64,000 nt of DNA from Nemophila menziesii (lineage: Eukaryota > Streptophyta > Magnoliopsida > Boraginales > Hydrophyllaceae): positions 23,693,499 to 23,757,498 of the forward strand of contig JARWIR010000016.1 of assembly GCA_029959085.1 (NCBI GenBank), read 5' to 3'. The notes below the pieces were generated by a model. It did no database searches, was not told the origin of the DNA, and was given only the letters and a program-made list of their open reading frames with translations. How positions within the stretch are numbered: position 1 is the stretch's first letter; each line of letters begins with the position of its first letter. The position numbers and the translations under genes were made by a program. This document shows, in pieces, positions 30,961-42,611 of this stretch.

Positions 30961-32523
30961 TGATGTCTCCCTAAATGTTCTAATTTTATACCTTTGGGAG
31001 ACATCATTTTTGGTGTTTATTTGATTATTTAGATAGACTTTTGGTGCTAATATGCAATAATTCAATTTTCCTCTTTAGATTTTAGTATTTTTGATTTATT
31101 AAGCTTTTGCGCGTAATATGGGTTGTTTTTAGTGAAAAACTTGTAGGTTTTGAATACTAGCTAGGAGAGGAATAAAAGATTAAAGTCAAAGATCGTGTAA
31201 TGAAGTCAAAGCTTGAAGATAAATCCCGAAAGAATTGTTTTAGAGCTGCAAATTTATTTTCCAGGCCAAAGATTGCTGATTTCAAGGTGCTTAAGAGATG
31301 ATTTAGCCGCTGACCTTTGAAGAGAAAACATTCCTTATCGAGTTACGGAAATTTAGCAACTGATTTCAGGTCAATCGGAGTTGTAACGAAGCGGGAAAAG
31401 CCGTTTTAGTGAAGGTGTATCAGCAGTTACGGGATTTTGGGCTTAGAAATTGGGCTTGGACATTTAATTAGTGTTTTATTATTAGGTCCAAGCCCTAATC
31501 CGTTTCTAACCTTATAAAAGGAGCTTTTGACCTCATTATTTCTCACCTCTCAATTTATTCTTCAAATTAAAACATCCTTAGAAGAGAGCATCCAGAGAAG
31601 AAGCAGAAACAAGAAAAAGAAGAAGCAAGAGCTGGAGACGGTCTATATCTTCGATTCTCAGCCAATTCAACTCTATAATTAGGTTCTCTGTATTTTTATT
31701 TCTGTAAAACGATATGAGTCTTATTTCTTTTTTTTTAGTTTTTGTTTTAATTAGTATGAGCTAAACACATTTTAGTGCTTGAAAATGCTTTATGGGTGAA
31801 TCCCAATTCTATTGAATTTCATGTCCTGAATTTGGGTTTCTGTTAACTAAATCGAATTGGGTCTTTTACATTTTTCTTTAATTTGTGCTTATTTACTATT
31901 ATTGACCTGATCAATTAATAATAGGGTTTAGTATCTAGGCTATTCCAATTAGTGGCGATTGGATCACCTTGACGGGGGGTTTAGGTACAGAAATAATTAC
32001 AGAATATAAAATATAAACTATTTGACTTTGACGAGCGTAGTTAATTTTATGGCCAATGAGGTAATTTAGCTTAATCATTCGAAAGTGGATCTTATTTACC
32101 CTGACGGGACTAGTGACACTCTAGAATAGCCTTGTAGTCCACCCTGACGGGGGTACAAGGATTATTAAATCCCGACCAATGTCAATTGACCAATTTGACC
32201 CTTAAACAGAATAGGTTATGAAATAGAATTCGGAGGACCCCTTGCGTTCTCAAGTGCTACCTTCTCATACTTGCGTTTTACTATTTACTTGCATTTTATA
32301 TTTAGTTTTCATTACTTAGAATAAAACAAACAACCAATCAATCATTCCAACTTTTATTTGCTTTCATAAGTGCAATCATTCATTAATCGATAAGCATTGT
32401 AGTTGACCAAGCCATCCCTGCGAACGATCCTAGAATCACTTATTACTACTTGGGACAACCGTACACTTGCGGTTGTGGTTCGATTACTTTTGCATTTATT
32501 TTAGAACACACAAAGGACCACCA
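30961..32523 (+). repeat. Solo LTR of A type (1563 bp) inside gag of C, with CTAGC duplication
   Basis: Starts TGATGTCTCC, with GGAGACATCA inverted at 30997-31006, and ends GGACCACCA. Both sides carry CTAGC (30956-30960 and 32524-32528). It aligns along its length with the LTR of A (shared TATAAAAG box at 31513-31520, ACCCTGACGGGACTAG, hairpin 32130-32160) but has many substitutions. It is the usual product of recombination between the two LTRs of an inserted element. Confidence 0.95.
32130..32160 (+). other. Hairpin of the solo LTR with compensated stem pairs
   Basis: CCTTGTA pairs with TACAAGG. Relative to A (CCTTATA/TATAAGG) an A-T pair has become a G-C pair by changes on both sides. Confidence 0.6.
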
Positions 32524-33612
32524 CTAGCTCAGAGGAATCTAGTACATACCTTACCTTCATAACCTAGTTGTGGAGCAAAAGATCACTCGTGGGAATATTG
32601 CATGAATAATCCAGCCTCAATTTCCTTCATGCCTTATCAAAGAGACCATTATTATGATGGTTATTATCAATCCCAAGGAAATTACGCTGATTATCAGCCC
32701 CCATAGATTTACAATTGGGTCGGAGATCAACAGACTTATTATCATAATAACCTTTACTATGATGATTATTATCAACCACGACCACAATCTTATTATCCTC
32801 CACAACCTATCTATCAAGAAACGCCGATTTATAATGAAGCTTATCAAGAACCACCTCCTTATTTAATGCAACAAACCGTACAAGAACAACCTTCGAGTTC
32901 GAATTCAAGCATGGCTAAGATAATGAACCTAATTGAAAAGATGGAGATTAGCCAGCAAAAAATCCAGAACTCAGCCAATGCGTTTAAGAAGATTGAGCAT
33001 ACAGTGTCACAAATGGTGAATAAACTTCAAATCTATGCAGAAGGGCAACTCCGAAGTGATACTAGTGCTCCAGAAAATAATGTTTGTCATGCAGTTGAAT
33101 TAAGAAGTGGAAAACAACTACCTCCATCAAGACCAGAACCAGAACCAGTCCCTATTCCAGAAAAGGGGGGAGAAGAAATAACAGAAGATAAGGTCGAAGA
33201 GGTAGTTGAACAAAAAAGTGTCCAAGAGAAGACACCAAAAAAGAAAGAGAGCCCAGTGGTAACCAACACATATCCTCCACCACCATACCCTTCACGTGTC
33301 AGGAAGGACAATGACCTGGAATTCAAGAAGTTCGTTGACATGGTGAACAAGTTAGAGATTAAAATACCGTTTGTAGAAGCTCTCAAGAGAATGCCGACAT
33401 ATATAAAATTCATGAAGAACATTCTTTCTAACAAACGAAGATTCGAAACTGAGGATATGAGTGGATCAACAGAGGAGTGTAATACTATCGAGTTACCACC
33501 AGAAACACCCCTTCCCACGACATCTTGGATGGCACCATCCATGATTATAAAGACTCGAGCTGAAAAGTTCGTGGGAATTAGAGGCAAAGGGTGGAAATTT
33601 CGTCATCCTTAA

Positions 33613-34708
33613 TCGAGGTAACACGTCTAACTTTAAAAGACGTTAAACAAAAGTGCCATACGGGAGACAACCCGTGATTTCTTTCATGTTTTTACGTTTC
33701 CAGTTTTTTTTAATTTAATTTTAGTTTAGTTGTTTTTAGTTGATATTGCATATTTGAGAAAGGTATTAGTGTTTTTGATGCTTAGGTATTGGAGAAATCG
33801 AGTTCGGGAGGAGAAAACGAAATTTTTCGGAAAAATCAGACCCTCAGTCCGGTATACTGCGCCTTAGCCCCGGTATACCGCAGAGGAGAAAACCCGTAAT
33901 ACGGGTAGGTGACACGGGTTTTATGCCGAGAGTAAAAAAATGAAGGAGGTCAGCTCCGTTATACCGGGCCCCATGGCCGGTATACCGCCCACACTCGCTG
34001 TGTCGAAAAAAAAAATTGACACAATCTGAGAAAATTTCGGCAAGTCATATCTTTGCGCTCGGATATCGGGATCAGGTGATCTTTGAGCCTAAACTGCATA
34101 ACTTTTCGAGATCTAGCTGTTGGGGAGGTTTTCGTTCCCGACCGGTATACCGGCCAGAAAACACGTGCCACGGGTTCGCGTCACGGGTTTTATGCCAAGA
34201 AGGAAAAAAATCAGACCCTTAGGTCCGGTATACCGGGCCCCACGGCCGGTATACCGCCCGACAACGCTGGAGAGAGAGAAAAAACGCGTTTTTTAGGTTA
34301 TAAGGGAGAGGAGGTTGCTCTATTACGAATTTTTTTTAATCCTTAAGCTTCTCCTTCTTCCCCAAACCTCTCCCAACTCCATTGGAGCTTCATAAAACCT
34401 TCCCTAAACATCAAAACACTACCCAATCACCATAAAAACACATCCAATTCATTCTCCACATCATTACAAATAAGATTCAACCACCCATATCATACCAAAA
34501 CACATTGAATCCAAGAATCAAAAGCTTAAATTTCAGAAATTCATCCGACAATTTCTTAAATCCATACCAATACATGAAGAATCCATCTTACCCACATAGA
34601 GAATCATCATCAAATCACCTTTCCTAACCCAAATTAAGCTTGTACAACCAATAATCAAAAGATCAAATTTCAAGAGTGGTTAAAGCTTTGAGTTGGGGGT
34701 CAATTGAG
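33613..34708 (+). other. Spacer of element C with CCGGTATACCGG palindromes and leader-like stretch
   Basis: Begins with the block that follows pol in A. CCGGTATACCGG or near copies occur at 33849-33859, 33870-33880, 33956-33967, 33977-33987, 34142-34153, 34225-34236 and 34246-34256. Several are embedded in a repeated phrase with GGGCCCCA. Then a TTATAAGG (about 34298) and a G-poor leader-like stretch (34331-34680). A polypurine-like motif at 34688-34700 precedes the extra-ORF start. Confidence 0.75.
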
Positions 34709-35450
34709 ATGATTAAGAGAACATGAACATTATCTACTATAAAGGAGATGAATAAAAGCAAGGTATTGGATTAATTGAGAAGAAATCAAGTGAGAAAAGT
34801 CCTAGTTCCAATTCAAAGGGTAAAACAAGTCGAGAAAAGAGAGGTCAGCTAGCTGTGTGTGATTCAATGGGCAAAAAGGTTCTAACTTTAATGAAGAAAA
34901 CAACACAACCTCTACAAATCGAAGACTCTACACCTAAAGAAAAAGAGAAAGCTTCAATGGCCATGATAGCTTCTCCGAAGAAACAATTAAAGGAACTACC
35001 TTTTGCTTATGAGAAAGTATTTGAAGAAGAAGTTGATAGAGGAGAATACAAGACGATTCGTGGAGATTTTGAAAGATTAGGTTGGTCTACGCTCATGGTA
35101 AGATGTTCTAAACGTTCTTTTTGTGAATTGTATTGTGTGAGGAGAAGAGGAAGATGTGGCACAGTTGATCTATGAGGAGGTGATACGGATTTTCGATCTC
35201 TCCCATGTCGTTATTTAATGCAATATCCTACTATGATCACGTGTCTTGATCGGAAAGCGAATATAATGTTGGGTGAAGAAGAAACACGTGAGTTTAGATG
35301 AGTAACAATATTGACAATGCTTGGATCGTTAAAAGTTTTGAGAGTAATTCCGCAACTTTCAAAAGAAGAAAGGAGTACCTCATAACACTTCGTGAGCAAT
35401 TAAAGAAAAATCCAGCAAATCCTATCTTGGATGTCATTAAGGCGAGGTAA
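34709..35450 (+). pseudogene. Decayed extra ORF of element C
   Basis: The ATG at 34709 sits eight bases after the polypurine-like motif, as in A, but meets TGA after five codons. A frame at 34855-35175 keeps the Lys-rich part and FAYEKVFEEEVDRGEY, matching FAYARVFEKEVGEGEF readable at the start of B. The middle of the domain is deleted. DVIKAR and TAA at 35448-35450 end it as in B. Confidence 0.75.
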
Positions 35451-36301
35451 TAGCCTCGAATAGTATGTTTTCTTTCTTCCCTACCATTTCTTTATGTGCA
35501 ATATGTATGCTAATTTTAAATTTTATTCTTTCTTGAGTCTTTTTCGAGTCGTGGGGACACGACTCATTTTTGAGTTGGGGGTGGGGATTCGTTGTCCTCA
35601 TCTTCCTTTTTGTTTTTTCATAAAATTTAAAAATTTTTGGGTTGAATTAGGCATAGAATATCTTTGAATGTACCTATTGAGCATGATTTTATTAGGTCAA
35701 TGATAGTAAGTAGTATGTTTTTGAAAAATGCAACAAATTTGTTTAGATGCATGTATAAAAACAGGAAATAAAAGATAGAAAAGTTAATGAGAAATGCTAA
35801 GAAGTATGTTGAAACTTAGGGAGAGTTATTTGGTGTGTAGAACGTGAGGTTTGAAATTAGTTGCAAACCCACTTAGCTATGAACTAGTAGTAAAAAAGTA
35901 ACAAAATCCGGTAGTTAGAAAAATGAATAAGGCAGTTCTTTCATGTTAAAACACTTGAAGCCTTTTATACCTTCTCACCCTTTTATTTGATATTTGTTAT
36001 TATTTATCCATCTTAACCCCTCTGAGCCTTTCTAAAGTCCTTTTTATGAAACCACATTATAATCCATACCCTTAGTTTGTAGGACTTATCTATAACCCGC
36101 ACTCGAATCGCAAAACCTGAGACAACTCGTTTTAGAGCTTGAGTTTGGGGTGGTGGGTTTCATCATTAGGGAACATTTGGTTTTAGGAATTATATTTGTG
36201 ATGTTATTGATGATGAAATTGTTATTATTGTAACCCTTTGCCGGGGTAATAGTGAATGGAAAAGAAGCTACGAGCTAGATTTGCCAACAAGGGCATAAAA
36301 A

Positions 36302-36351
<50 letters not shown>

Positions 36352-37009
36352 AAAATAGCGTGATATCTCAACATCAAAAAGAGAATCATAGCTATACAAA
36401 AGAAAAAATTGATTTGAAAAGAAAATATATATTCGGACCGGCAAACTGGAATTTGTAAATCATCATAAAAGGTTTTATTTGAGATTATTGGGGATGTGTA
36501 TCAAAAGCATCAATAAATTGGGTTGAGTGAGAACATCTTCGAGTGAAACTCAAGCTCTAGGGCGATTCGTTGATGGCTAGTGAGGAGAGAGCCAAAAGCT
36601 CACTTTTCATTATCCAAATATACCACTCCCGTCCTTAAGCCACGTTATAACCAAAGACCTTAGGATTTCTAACTACTATATGGAGAAACAATTGAGCTAT
36701 TAGGTAATAGGTGAGTGGACCATTGGATGCTATATTAGAACCTATGAACAACCTATAGCCATTAACATGAACTAAGTTATCATCCTCTCCTTCTGGCATT
36801 GCGAAATTAATCTGGACTTGAATTTATGGATTGTTGATTGCATGTATATTAAGCATACTTGTGCATTATTTCTTAAACATTACTACATGAGACTTTTTAG
36901 ATATTTTTCTCTAGGATCCTTCATTATGTTATGTTCTTATTTTCCTCCTACTTCTTCTTCTTGACTACCCTACTGTTCTTTACTTTTATTGTATCGGGAC
37001 GATACAACT
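35451..37009 (+). other. 3' non-coding region of element C
   Basis: Homologous to the regions in A and B. Landmarks: perfect hairpin 35546-35565, polypurine-like motifs 35570-35582 and 36139-36151, TTTGCCGG 36237-36244, (AT)22 at 36304-36347, CCGGCAAA 36438-36445, AGTGAG/CTCACT 36579-36604. Confidence 0.75.
36304..36347. repeat. (AT)n microsatellite, 44 bp
   Basis: Uninterrupted AT dinucleotides between the TTTGCCGG and CCGGCAAA arms, where A carries poly(A) runs instead. Confidence 0.95.
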
Positions 37010-37022
37010 TTGAGTTGGGGGT
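37010..37022 (+). other. Polypurine tract of element C
   Basis: TTGAGTTGGGGGT ends two bases before the 3' LTR. Confidence 0.75.
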
Positions 37023-37024
37023 CT

Positions 37025-38668
37025 TGATGTCTCCTCATTTGTGATAATATAATATAATTCTGAGACATCATTTTAGGCGTATTTATTAGTTTATAGGTCG
37101 ATCTTAGCTTAATTTAGTGCACTTTCCTATTTTGAGTCTTGATTTAGTAACATAATATTTTTAGAGCATATTGGGTTTAATTGTTTATTTAGTGTAAAGC
37201 TTTAAAGATAATTATGGAGATTAATTAGAGTCCAAGTCAAAGACTACAATATATGGAAAGAGATATGCATGGTAATTTGAGATAGAAGGAAACAGAGTTC
37301 AATTAGGAAAAGGAAAAGCTGCCTAAATCTGAATTTCTGCAGCACACTCCTAAAGAAGTGGTGATTACTCCAAGAAATAAGCTGATTTTGGTAAATTTCT
37401 TTCATAGGGACGTAGATAATTCGCTGAGGATTCTTTTGGTATATTATGGAGCAAAAACCGACCAATAACGAAGAAGATATTCTCAAAACAGTTCAGCAGA
37501 ATTTATCTTTATTTCCTTACGAATTTGAGTTGGGCTTGGAGTCCACCACTTACTTCTCCTTCAAGAAAACGAATTAGGTCAACCTATACCCTATAAATAC
37601 AGCCTCTTAACATTATAAAATCATCCTTGGCCAGATCTTAAGGTCAAGAGGAAGCTACAACACAAGAGAAGAAGTCTGGAAGGAGATGTGCATCAATCAT
37701 GTCTCTTTCAACCATGTCTCCTTCAACCTCTTATTCTGTAATTCTTTTCTTTTCTTTTCTTTGTATAAATTAATTCTATTAGCTTGGGTTTTGCATCATG
37801 TATAAACTATGAATTCTTATTCTTCTATCTAAGTTTCTTTGGGAATTATATGTTTTAATCTGATATTAGCTACTTACCTTTATATTTGATTATGTGTTTT
37901 GATTTAATGATTGTTTTCCTTGCGGCGCGCAACGTTTAGGATTACCTTAATAGTAGTTAGATGATCACCTTAGCTGGGTGTTTAACTATTGAACCACCAC
38001 ATAATGTCTAGTGTCGATATTAGTTCTGACAAAACATGAATCTAACTAGAGAGTCATTAGGGTTTGTTTTAATCACCATATCACCAATTGATTGTTGCGT
38101 TTGCTTAGAGCCTTGGTAGCGCTTGATAACTCTAAGAGTGTAACCACGTCTTGGTTGTGCCGTAGCCCCCTTAGTCGCTCTCAAGGTCTAAGGAATGGGA
38201 ATTTAGAATCCTGACTAAGTATACCAAGAGCTAATATTCTCCCTTATAAACTAGATCTAATAGATAGAATTAGAAGGATTAGTGCATACTAGTAAAACCT
38301 AAGCTATATCTCTCATCTCATATTCTTCATATTTATTTTATTGTCTTTTATTTTCTTAGTTTTAATTAGTTACTTTGAAATTCATATCTTTTATTTTCTG
38401 TCTTTTATTTAGTAGTTTAGTTTTCTTTATAAAAACCAAATAAAAATCTATCTTCCTTTTCTTTATTTGCGTATTATCTTTCTATCTTTTATATCTGCAC
38501 TTGATAATTTGCATAAGTTCTCTCTAACTTTCGTCCGTCTCTGAGGAATGAATCTTCTTATCATTAAAACTTGCATACGTCCTGTAATACTTGCAATACC
38601 GTGTTAGCTTAAGGTGTTTATTTGCATCTAAATTATATCATCTTTTTATCACACCTTAGGCCACACCA
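37025..38668 (+). repeat. 3' LTR of element C, 1644 bp
   Basis: Near-identical to 28996-30649 except for scattered substitutions and two missing TTTTC units. TATA box at 37592-37599. Followed directly by CCAAC, the right target duplication. Confidence 0.95.
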
Positions 38669-38673
38669 CCAAC

Positions 38674-39257
38674 TCATCCTTCCCAACCATTCCATTAATA
38701 CAGATTTCAATAATAAAATACAGAAGGAAAACCTAACCCGTTGTTTCGTCAATTGACTATCGCTTTTTTTTGGACTTCTTCGCCATTTATTTTCCTTAAG
38801 ACCGCCAAGAATAGTTTCCCTCTTGAAAACCTTCCAATTTGGTATGCCTATACAATGGTGTGATTGCGTATTTTCAGGGGTAAATGGAGTTTTTTTAACC
38901 TTTGATAAACCTCTGACTAATTTGTATGTAAAGTTGAAGATAGATTATTTGATGGGGCGCGTGTAGCACATAATTGGACTATCAAATGAGCGAGTGAGTT
39001 AAAGAGAGTGGGTTGTAGGGGTATTTGGGTCCAGAATCTGTGTTGGACCCTTTGAGCCACATTTGATGGTGTATGGTTCCTTTAAGTAACTAACCCTTAT
39101 TTAGATAACAAAGTTCACAACTATTAAAACCAAACCCACTAAAGTGAATGTGTTACAAATTTTTCATTATAACTGTCAGATGGGTTTACGACCCTATTAT
39201 AATGTATCTCATGCAATTTATGGGACATTGAATAACCACATGGGATTTCCCAGTTAT
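38674..39257. other. Right flank of element C, unrecognised
   Basis: Continues the region left of 28991. No gene identified; on the minus strand a short ATG frame beginning MAKKSKKKR ends at once. TGGTGTATGG at 39067-39076 is the inverted partner of 26119-26128, a possible right end of a Mutator-like element. Confidence 0.3.
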
Positions 39258-39259
39258 TA

Positions 39260-39508
39260 CTCCCTCCGTCCATCAATGTTTATCATTATTTTTTCCCACA
39301 AATTTAGAAAAGAAATTAATCCTCTCTATTTTTACTAAACTACCCTCAACCAACTAAGTAAATGAATTAAACGATGATAAGCTTTTAAATATTATATAAG
39401 GATAAAATTGATAGAAAATGTAAATAAGTTCTTTGGTATCTTAAATGGACAACCTCTTGTGGACATCTAATTTTAGAAATTGTGACAAAAATTGATGGAC
39501 AGGGAAAG
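39260..39508. mobile_element. Stowaway MITE, about 249 bp
   Basis: Left end CTCCCTCCGTCCATCAAT and right end ATTGATGGACAGGGAAAG are imperfect inverted repeats with the CTCCCTCCGT start typical of Tc1/mariner-type Stowaway elements. TA flanks both ends (39258-39259, 39509-39510). Non-coding inside. Confidence 0.85.
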
Positions 39509-39510
39509 TA

Positions 39511-40704
39511 CAATTCATCATATGGGTTACTCTGTAAATAGCCAAATAATTAAGAAATTTCTGACTTGCTGTTTTTGTAGTGAAAAAATAAATACAAATT
39601 TATTTATTTTCAATAATTAAATTCATTAACTTTATTGGATCAAATGGTCAAATTTGATCCAATAATCATAAAACTTAAAACCTTTCTCCGATGTATTCAC
39701 AACAATTAATGATTAAATATCCAAACATTAATTTTTAGAAACCTTAACTCACTATTCTTGAAATTTTACCGCTTGTTTGTATTTATACATAAAAATTATA
39801 ATTATATGTATTACAAGAACAAGTGTGATCCGACTTCAAACTAATATCATTCATTTTAGGTATGTATTACATTTTGCCATGCAAATAAACAAGCTTATCT
39901 TAATCGAGTACATGATTTTTCAGGTAAAATGATAGAAAATCCAATGCAGCCCACCAGCACTCTTTGCACATGCCAACGGATATTCAAATGCATCCTGCTA
40001 AACAACATCTTCAATCAAAGCAAGAAGCCCATCATGCACATACCTTTTTCCACCCCGTTAGGATCTCGCCGAAGTCGGGGTCTTCGTCGCGCAACCTAGA
40101 CTTTGGTTGACATAACCTTGTTGTTTTACAATCGCCACAGCTCATGGTTCGTTTCTCTTCTCATCACCATCGTCACCGGAAGTATGAGCTCTTTTGGACG
40201 ACGTCTCTACGAGGCTAATAATGGTATGGGTAGTGGGCTCGCAACATTAGCATCACCATGCCTACCTGTCTCTTTTGATGTGCTCATGCGTCCAGAACGC
40301 CTTGCTTTGATATGTCTTTTGCCAACTGGGCTTGCCGAAAGCCCTTCGTCGTTGGGTGTTTCAATATCTTCTTCGTTTTGCAGACTCTTCTCTCTTGATT
40401 GATTGTTGGGTGGCATTGAATACAGAATAATCTGTTAAATATGGCTGCTAAATTTACTTACTCACACGTGTGTGTCTCACTCAAGGGTAACATGGACTTG
40501 GATCTTTAGTAAAGTAGGTTGGATCTTATGAATAGTATTTGCTGGTCTATGTCCCTTATAAATTAAAAACCAATTACAAATTTATTCTATTAAAGTAAAT
40601 TATAAATATTATTCTATTCTAATATTTATATGTTGATGATAATATTTTTGTATTAAAAAATATAAATTATATATATGTGGTGATTTAGTATAATGATATG
40701 TAAC

Positions 40705-40708
<4 letters not shown>
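39511..40708. other. AT-rich region with one short coding-like frame
   Basis: Mostly non-coding. On the minus strand 40416-40207 opens with ATG (MPPNNQSREKSLQNEEDIET) and ends after 69 codons, Ser/Glu/Arg-rich, within a locally more GC-rich stretch (40060-40420). It could be an exon of a lost gene; no match recognised. Confidence 0.3.

Positions 40709-40792
<84 letters not shown>
40709..40792. repeat. (TA)n microsatellite, 84 bp
   Basis: 42 uninterrupted TA dinucleotides. Confidence 0.95.
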
Positions 40793-40798
<6 letters not shown>

Positions 40799-42374
40799 TA
40801 TTAGTGTAACATTTTAATAAAGTTAATTTGAGACAAATCTAACCATTATAGATGAAATGTTATTTTAAGAAGTATTATAAAAATATTTTAATTATTTTAT
40901 AAATAAAAAAATTCTAATTATGAAAAAAAGTATTAAGAATGTTATTTTAAAGCTTTCATAGAACATCAAGACCTTTAATTTAAAATTTATAAGTTTTCCT
41001 AATATTTTATCTTTTAAACATTTTTTTATCTCAATTATGCAGATCCTCTTTCATTACTTTTGTGTTTTTGAATTATTTTTTATTATTTCTATTAAAATGA
41101 TATACTTAATCTAATTTTTTGTTCAAAATTTTTAAATACTTAAATTCTTAAGCAGTGCTTACAATTTTTGTTTGATATGATAAAAGAAGTTTAATGAGAG
41201 TAATAGAAAAACCATGAGGATGGTGGAAGAATCGGGGCACACAACTTTTCAATACTTACCACGAAGGTTCAACGCGCAGACCGACTCTCCTGCAAAGAAG
41301 CCGATTTCACCTTATTAAATGTCAGATGAAGGAACACTTTCATGAGATGTACTACTAAATGATGACTTATGATAATAACCATTTTTAAAAATATATTTTT
41401 CAATTTAGTAATATGTTCACCTAGAATACAATGTTTGTAGTAGGATTATTGACCTAAAAAATTTATATTAGTTTTTTTTAAAGTCTAGTTTTTTTTTTCT
41501 CCAAAATATTTTGATGCCAATGTTTCGTGTAATTTTTCATGAGTTGAGTATTATTTGGTCGAGTATATTTCTTTATTGGGTTGGGTTATACATGTGTGTT
41601 TCTCTTAAATTGATATGAATTTTTTTGGATAAATCATGAATTTTGTGATCTTACAACCCATCGATCCCTAATAAACGGTCATCGAAATACAGCAGCATCT
41701 CATTTTTTGAAATGTGCTCTCAGGCTAATTTCTCAAAAAAGCCCAAATATAGACTCCGATCACCCCCCCTTCGCCTCCTCCTTCACCCCACCAGTCCATC
41801 TCCTTCTGACTCTGAACCACCATCCCTCCCCAACCACCCTCTCAGATGGGATACACAACCCTCCCCTTTTACACAATCTCGCCACCTGCTTCTCCTCTCT
41901 AAGTCACCTCCTTCCTCCACCATATCACCGAGTCTCCATCACCCCCGAGACTACTTCTCCATTTCCACCAACACATCAATCTACTATCTCCTTCACCAGC
42001 CCACTCTACTGTGACTGCATTCAACACCCTTCCCCCTGGCCCACAACCCTTGATACACTCCGACCCCACCCCTTCTTTCTCCGATCCTACTGTCTCACCA
42101 TCATCTGCCGCTGCAATAAACCCCAACTCCTTGGCCTAAAAACCATTTCATAATCCCTTTTGTAATACACCAACCTTTCCAATTTCCAATCCAAACTGGC
42201 CGAGTTCTCTCAGTTTGACCTGCTTCGAAGTCCGGCGACTATGCGAGTCTGGCCTACAAGCAAAATCCAGGCCCAAGTCTAAAGTTGCAGAGGAATCTGA
42301 TTCTGGCCCAAAGCTCCTTCCAACAGGACATTGTAGAATCGACTTTATGCTCCTAACGAGATTTGTTCAGGTAC
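40793..42374. other. AT-rich region, then a Pro/Ser-rich open stretch
   Basis: 40793-41690 holds nothing recognised. 41707-42370 is C-rich and open in more than one frame, with Pro/Ser-rich translation; this is expected of C-rich DNA and may be a decayed retroelement part. It is cut at 42389 by the LINE. Confidence 0.3.
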
Positions 42375-42611
42375 AATCATTTCATCTCTAAAAAAGTCCA
42401 ATGAAAGTCTCTCTCTTCTCTCTCTAGAAAGTTAATTACAAGTTTTTCTTTTCGCTAGTTTCTAAAAATAAACCCTAATCCACCACCGCTTTATCCACTT
42501 TTAGCTCCTTTCCGCCATGAATCTTCATCGGGTTCATCAGAAAAGTGTGCTAAAATTCCATCCCACCTCACCTTCACCATCTAGCCATCCCTAAACACTA
42601 ACCCCATCCAG

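Larger units (their letters stand above)
30770..33612 (+). pseudogene. gag: Gag of element C, split by a solo LTR and truncated
   Basis: The 5' piece (to 30960) is charged and Glu/Arg-rich (for example NQQLEELREQSRKL) and carries stops. The solo LTR with its duplication fills 30961-32528. After it come Tyr/Asn-rich sequence and an open frame at 32866-33612. That frame aligns with A's gag C-terminus: NKLQIYAEGQLRSDTSAPEN against QLNQRPQGQLPSDTENPT, LRSGKQLPP against LRSGKNLPP, then the Pro-rich spacer and FKKFVDMVNKLEIKIPFVEA. Homology stops near CNTIELPP (about 33478-33500); the last 35 or so codons are unlike gag. The capsid core and zinc knuckle are not present. Confidence 0.8.
28996..38668 (+). 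mobile_element. Element C: non-autonomous Athila-type element without pol
   Basis: Both LTRs are present and CCAAC flanks the element (28991-28995 and 38669-38673), a clean 5-bp target duplication. The 9673 bp include a nested solo LTR (30961-32523 plus its CTAGC duplication). Internal parts in order are primer site, broken gag, spacer with palindromes, decayed extra ORF, 3' non-coding region and polypurine tract. The block following pol in A (about 6804-6841) is found at 33617-33651 directly after gag-like sequence, so protease to integrase, about 3.6 kb, is gone. It could only have moved with proteins from another copy. Confidence 0.95.

Noticed and set aside
32617..32866. Ile-rich ORFs on both strands
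   Set aside because: Shadow frames of the Tyr/Asn-rich gag remnant of element C.
33087..33587. 166-codon minus-strand ORF
   Set aside because: Complement of the gag frame 32866-33612, which has clear homology to A.
41707..42153. 148-codon Pro/Ser-rich ORF as a gene
   Set aside because: C-rich low-complexity translation, open in two frames at once, no domain.
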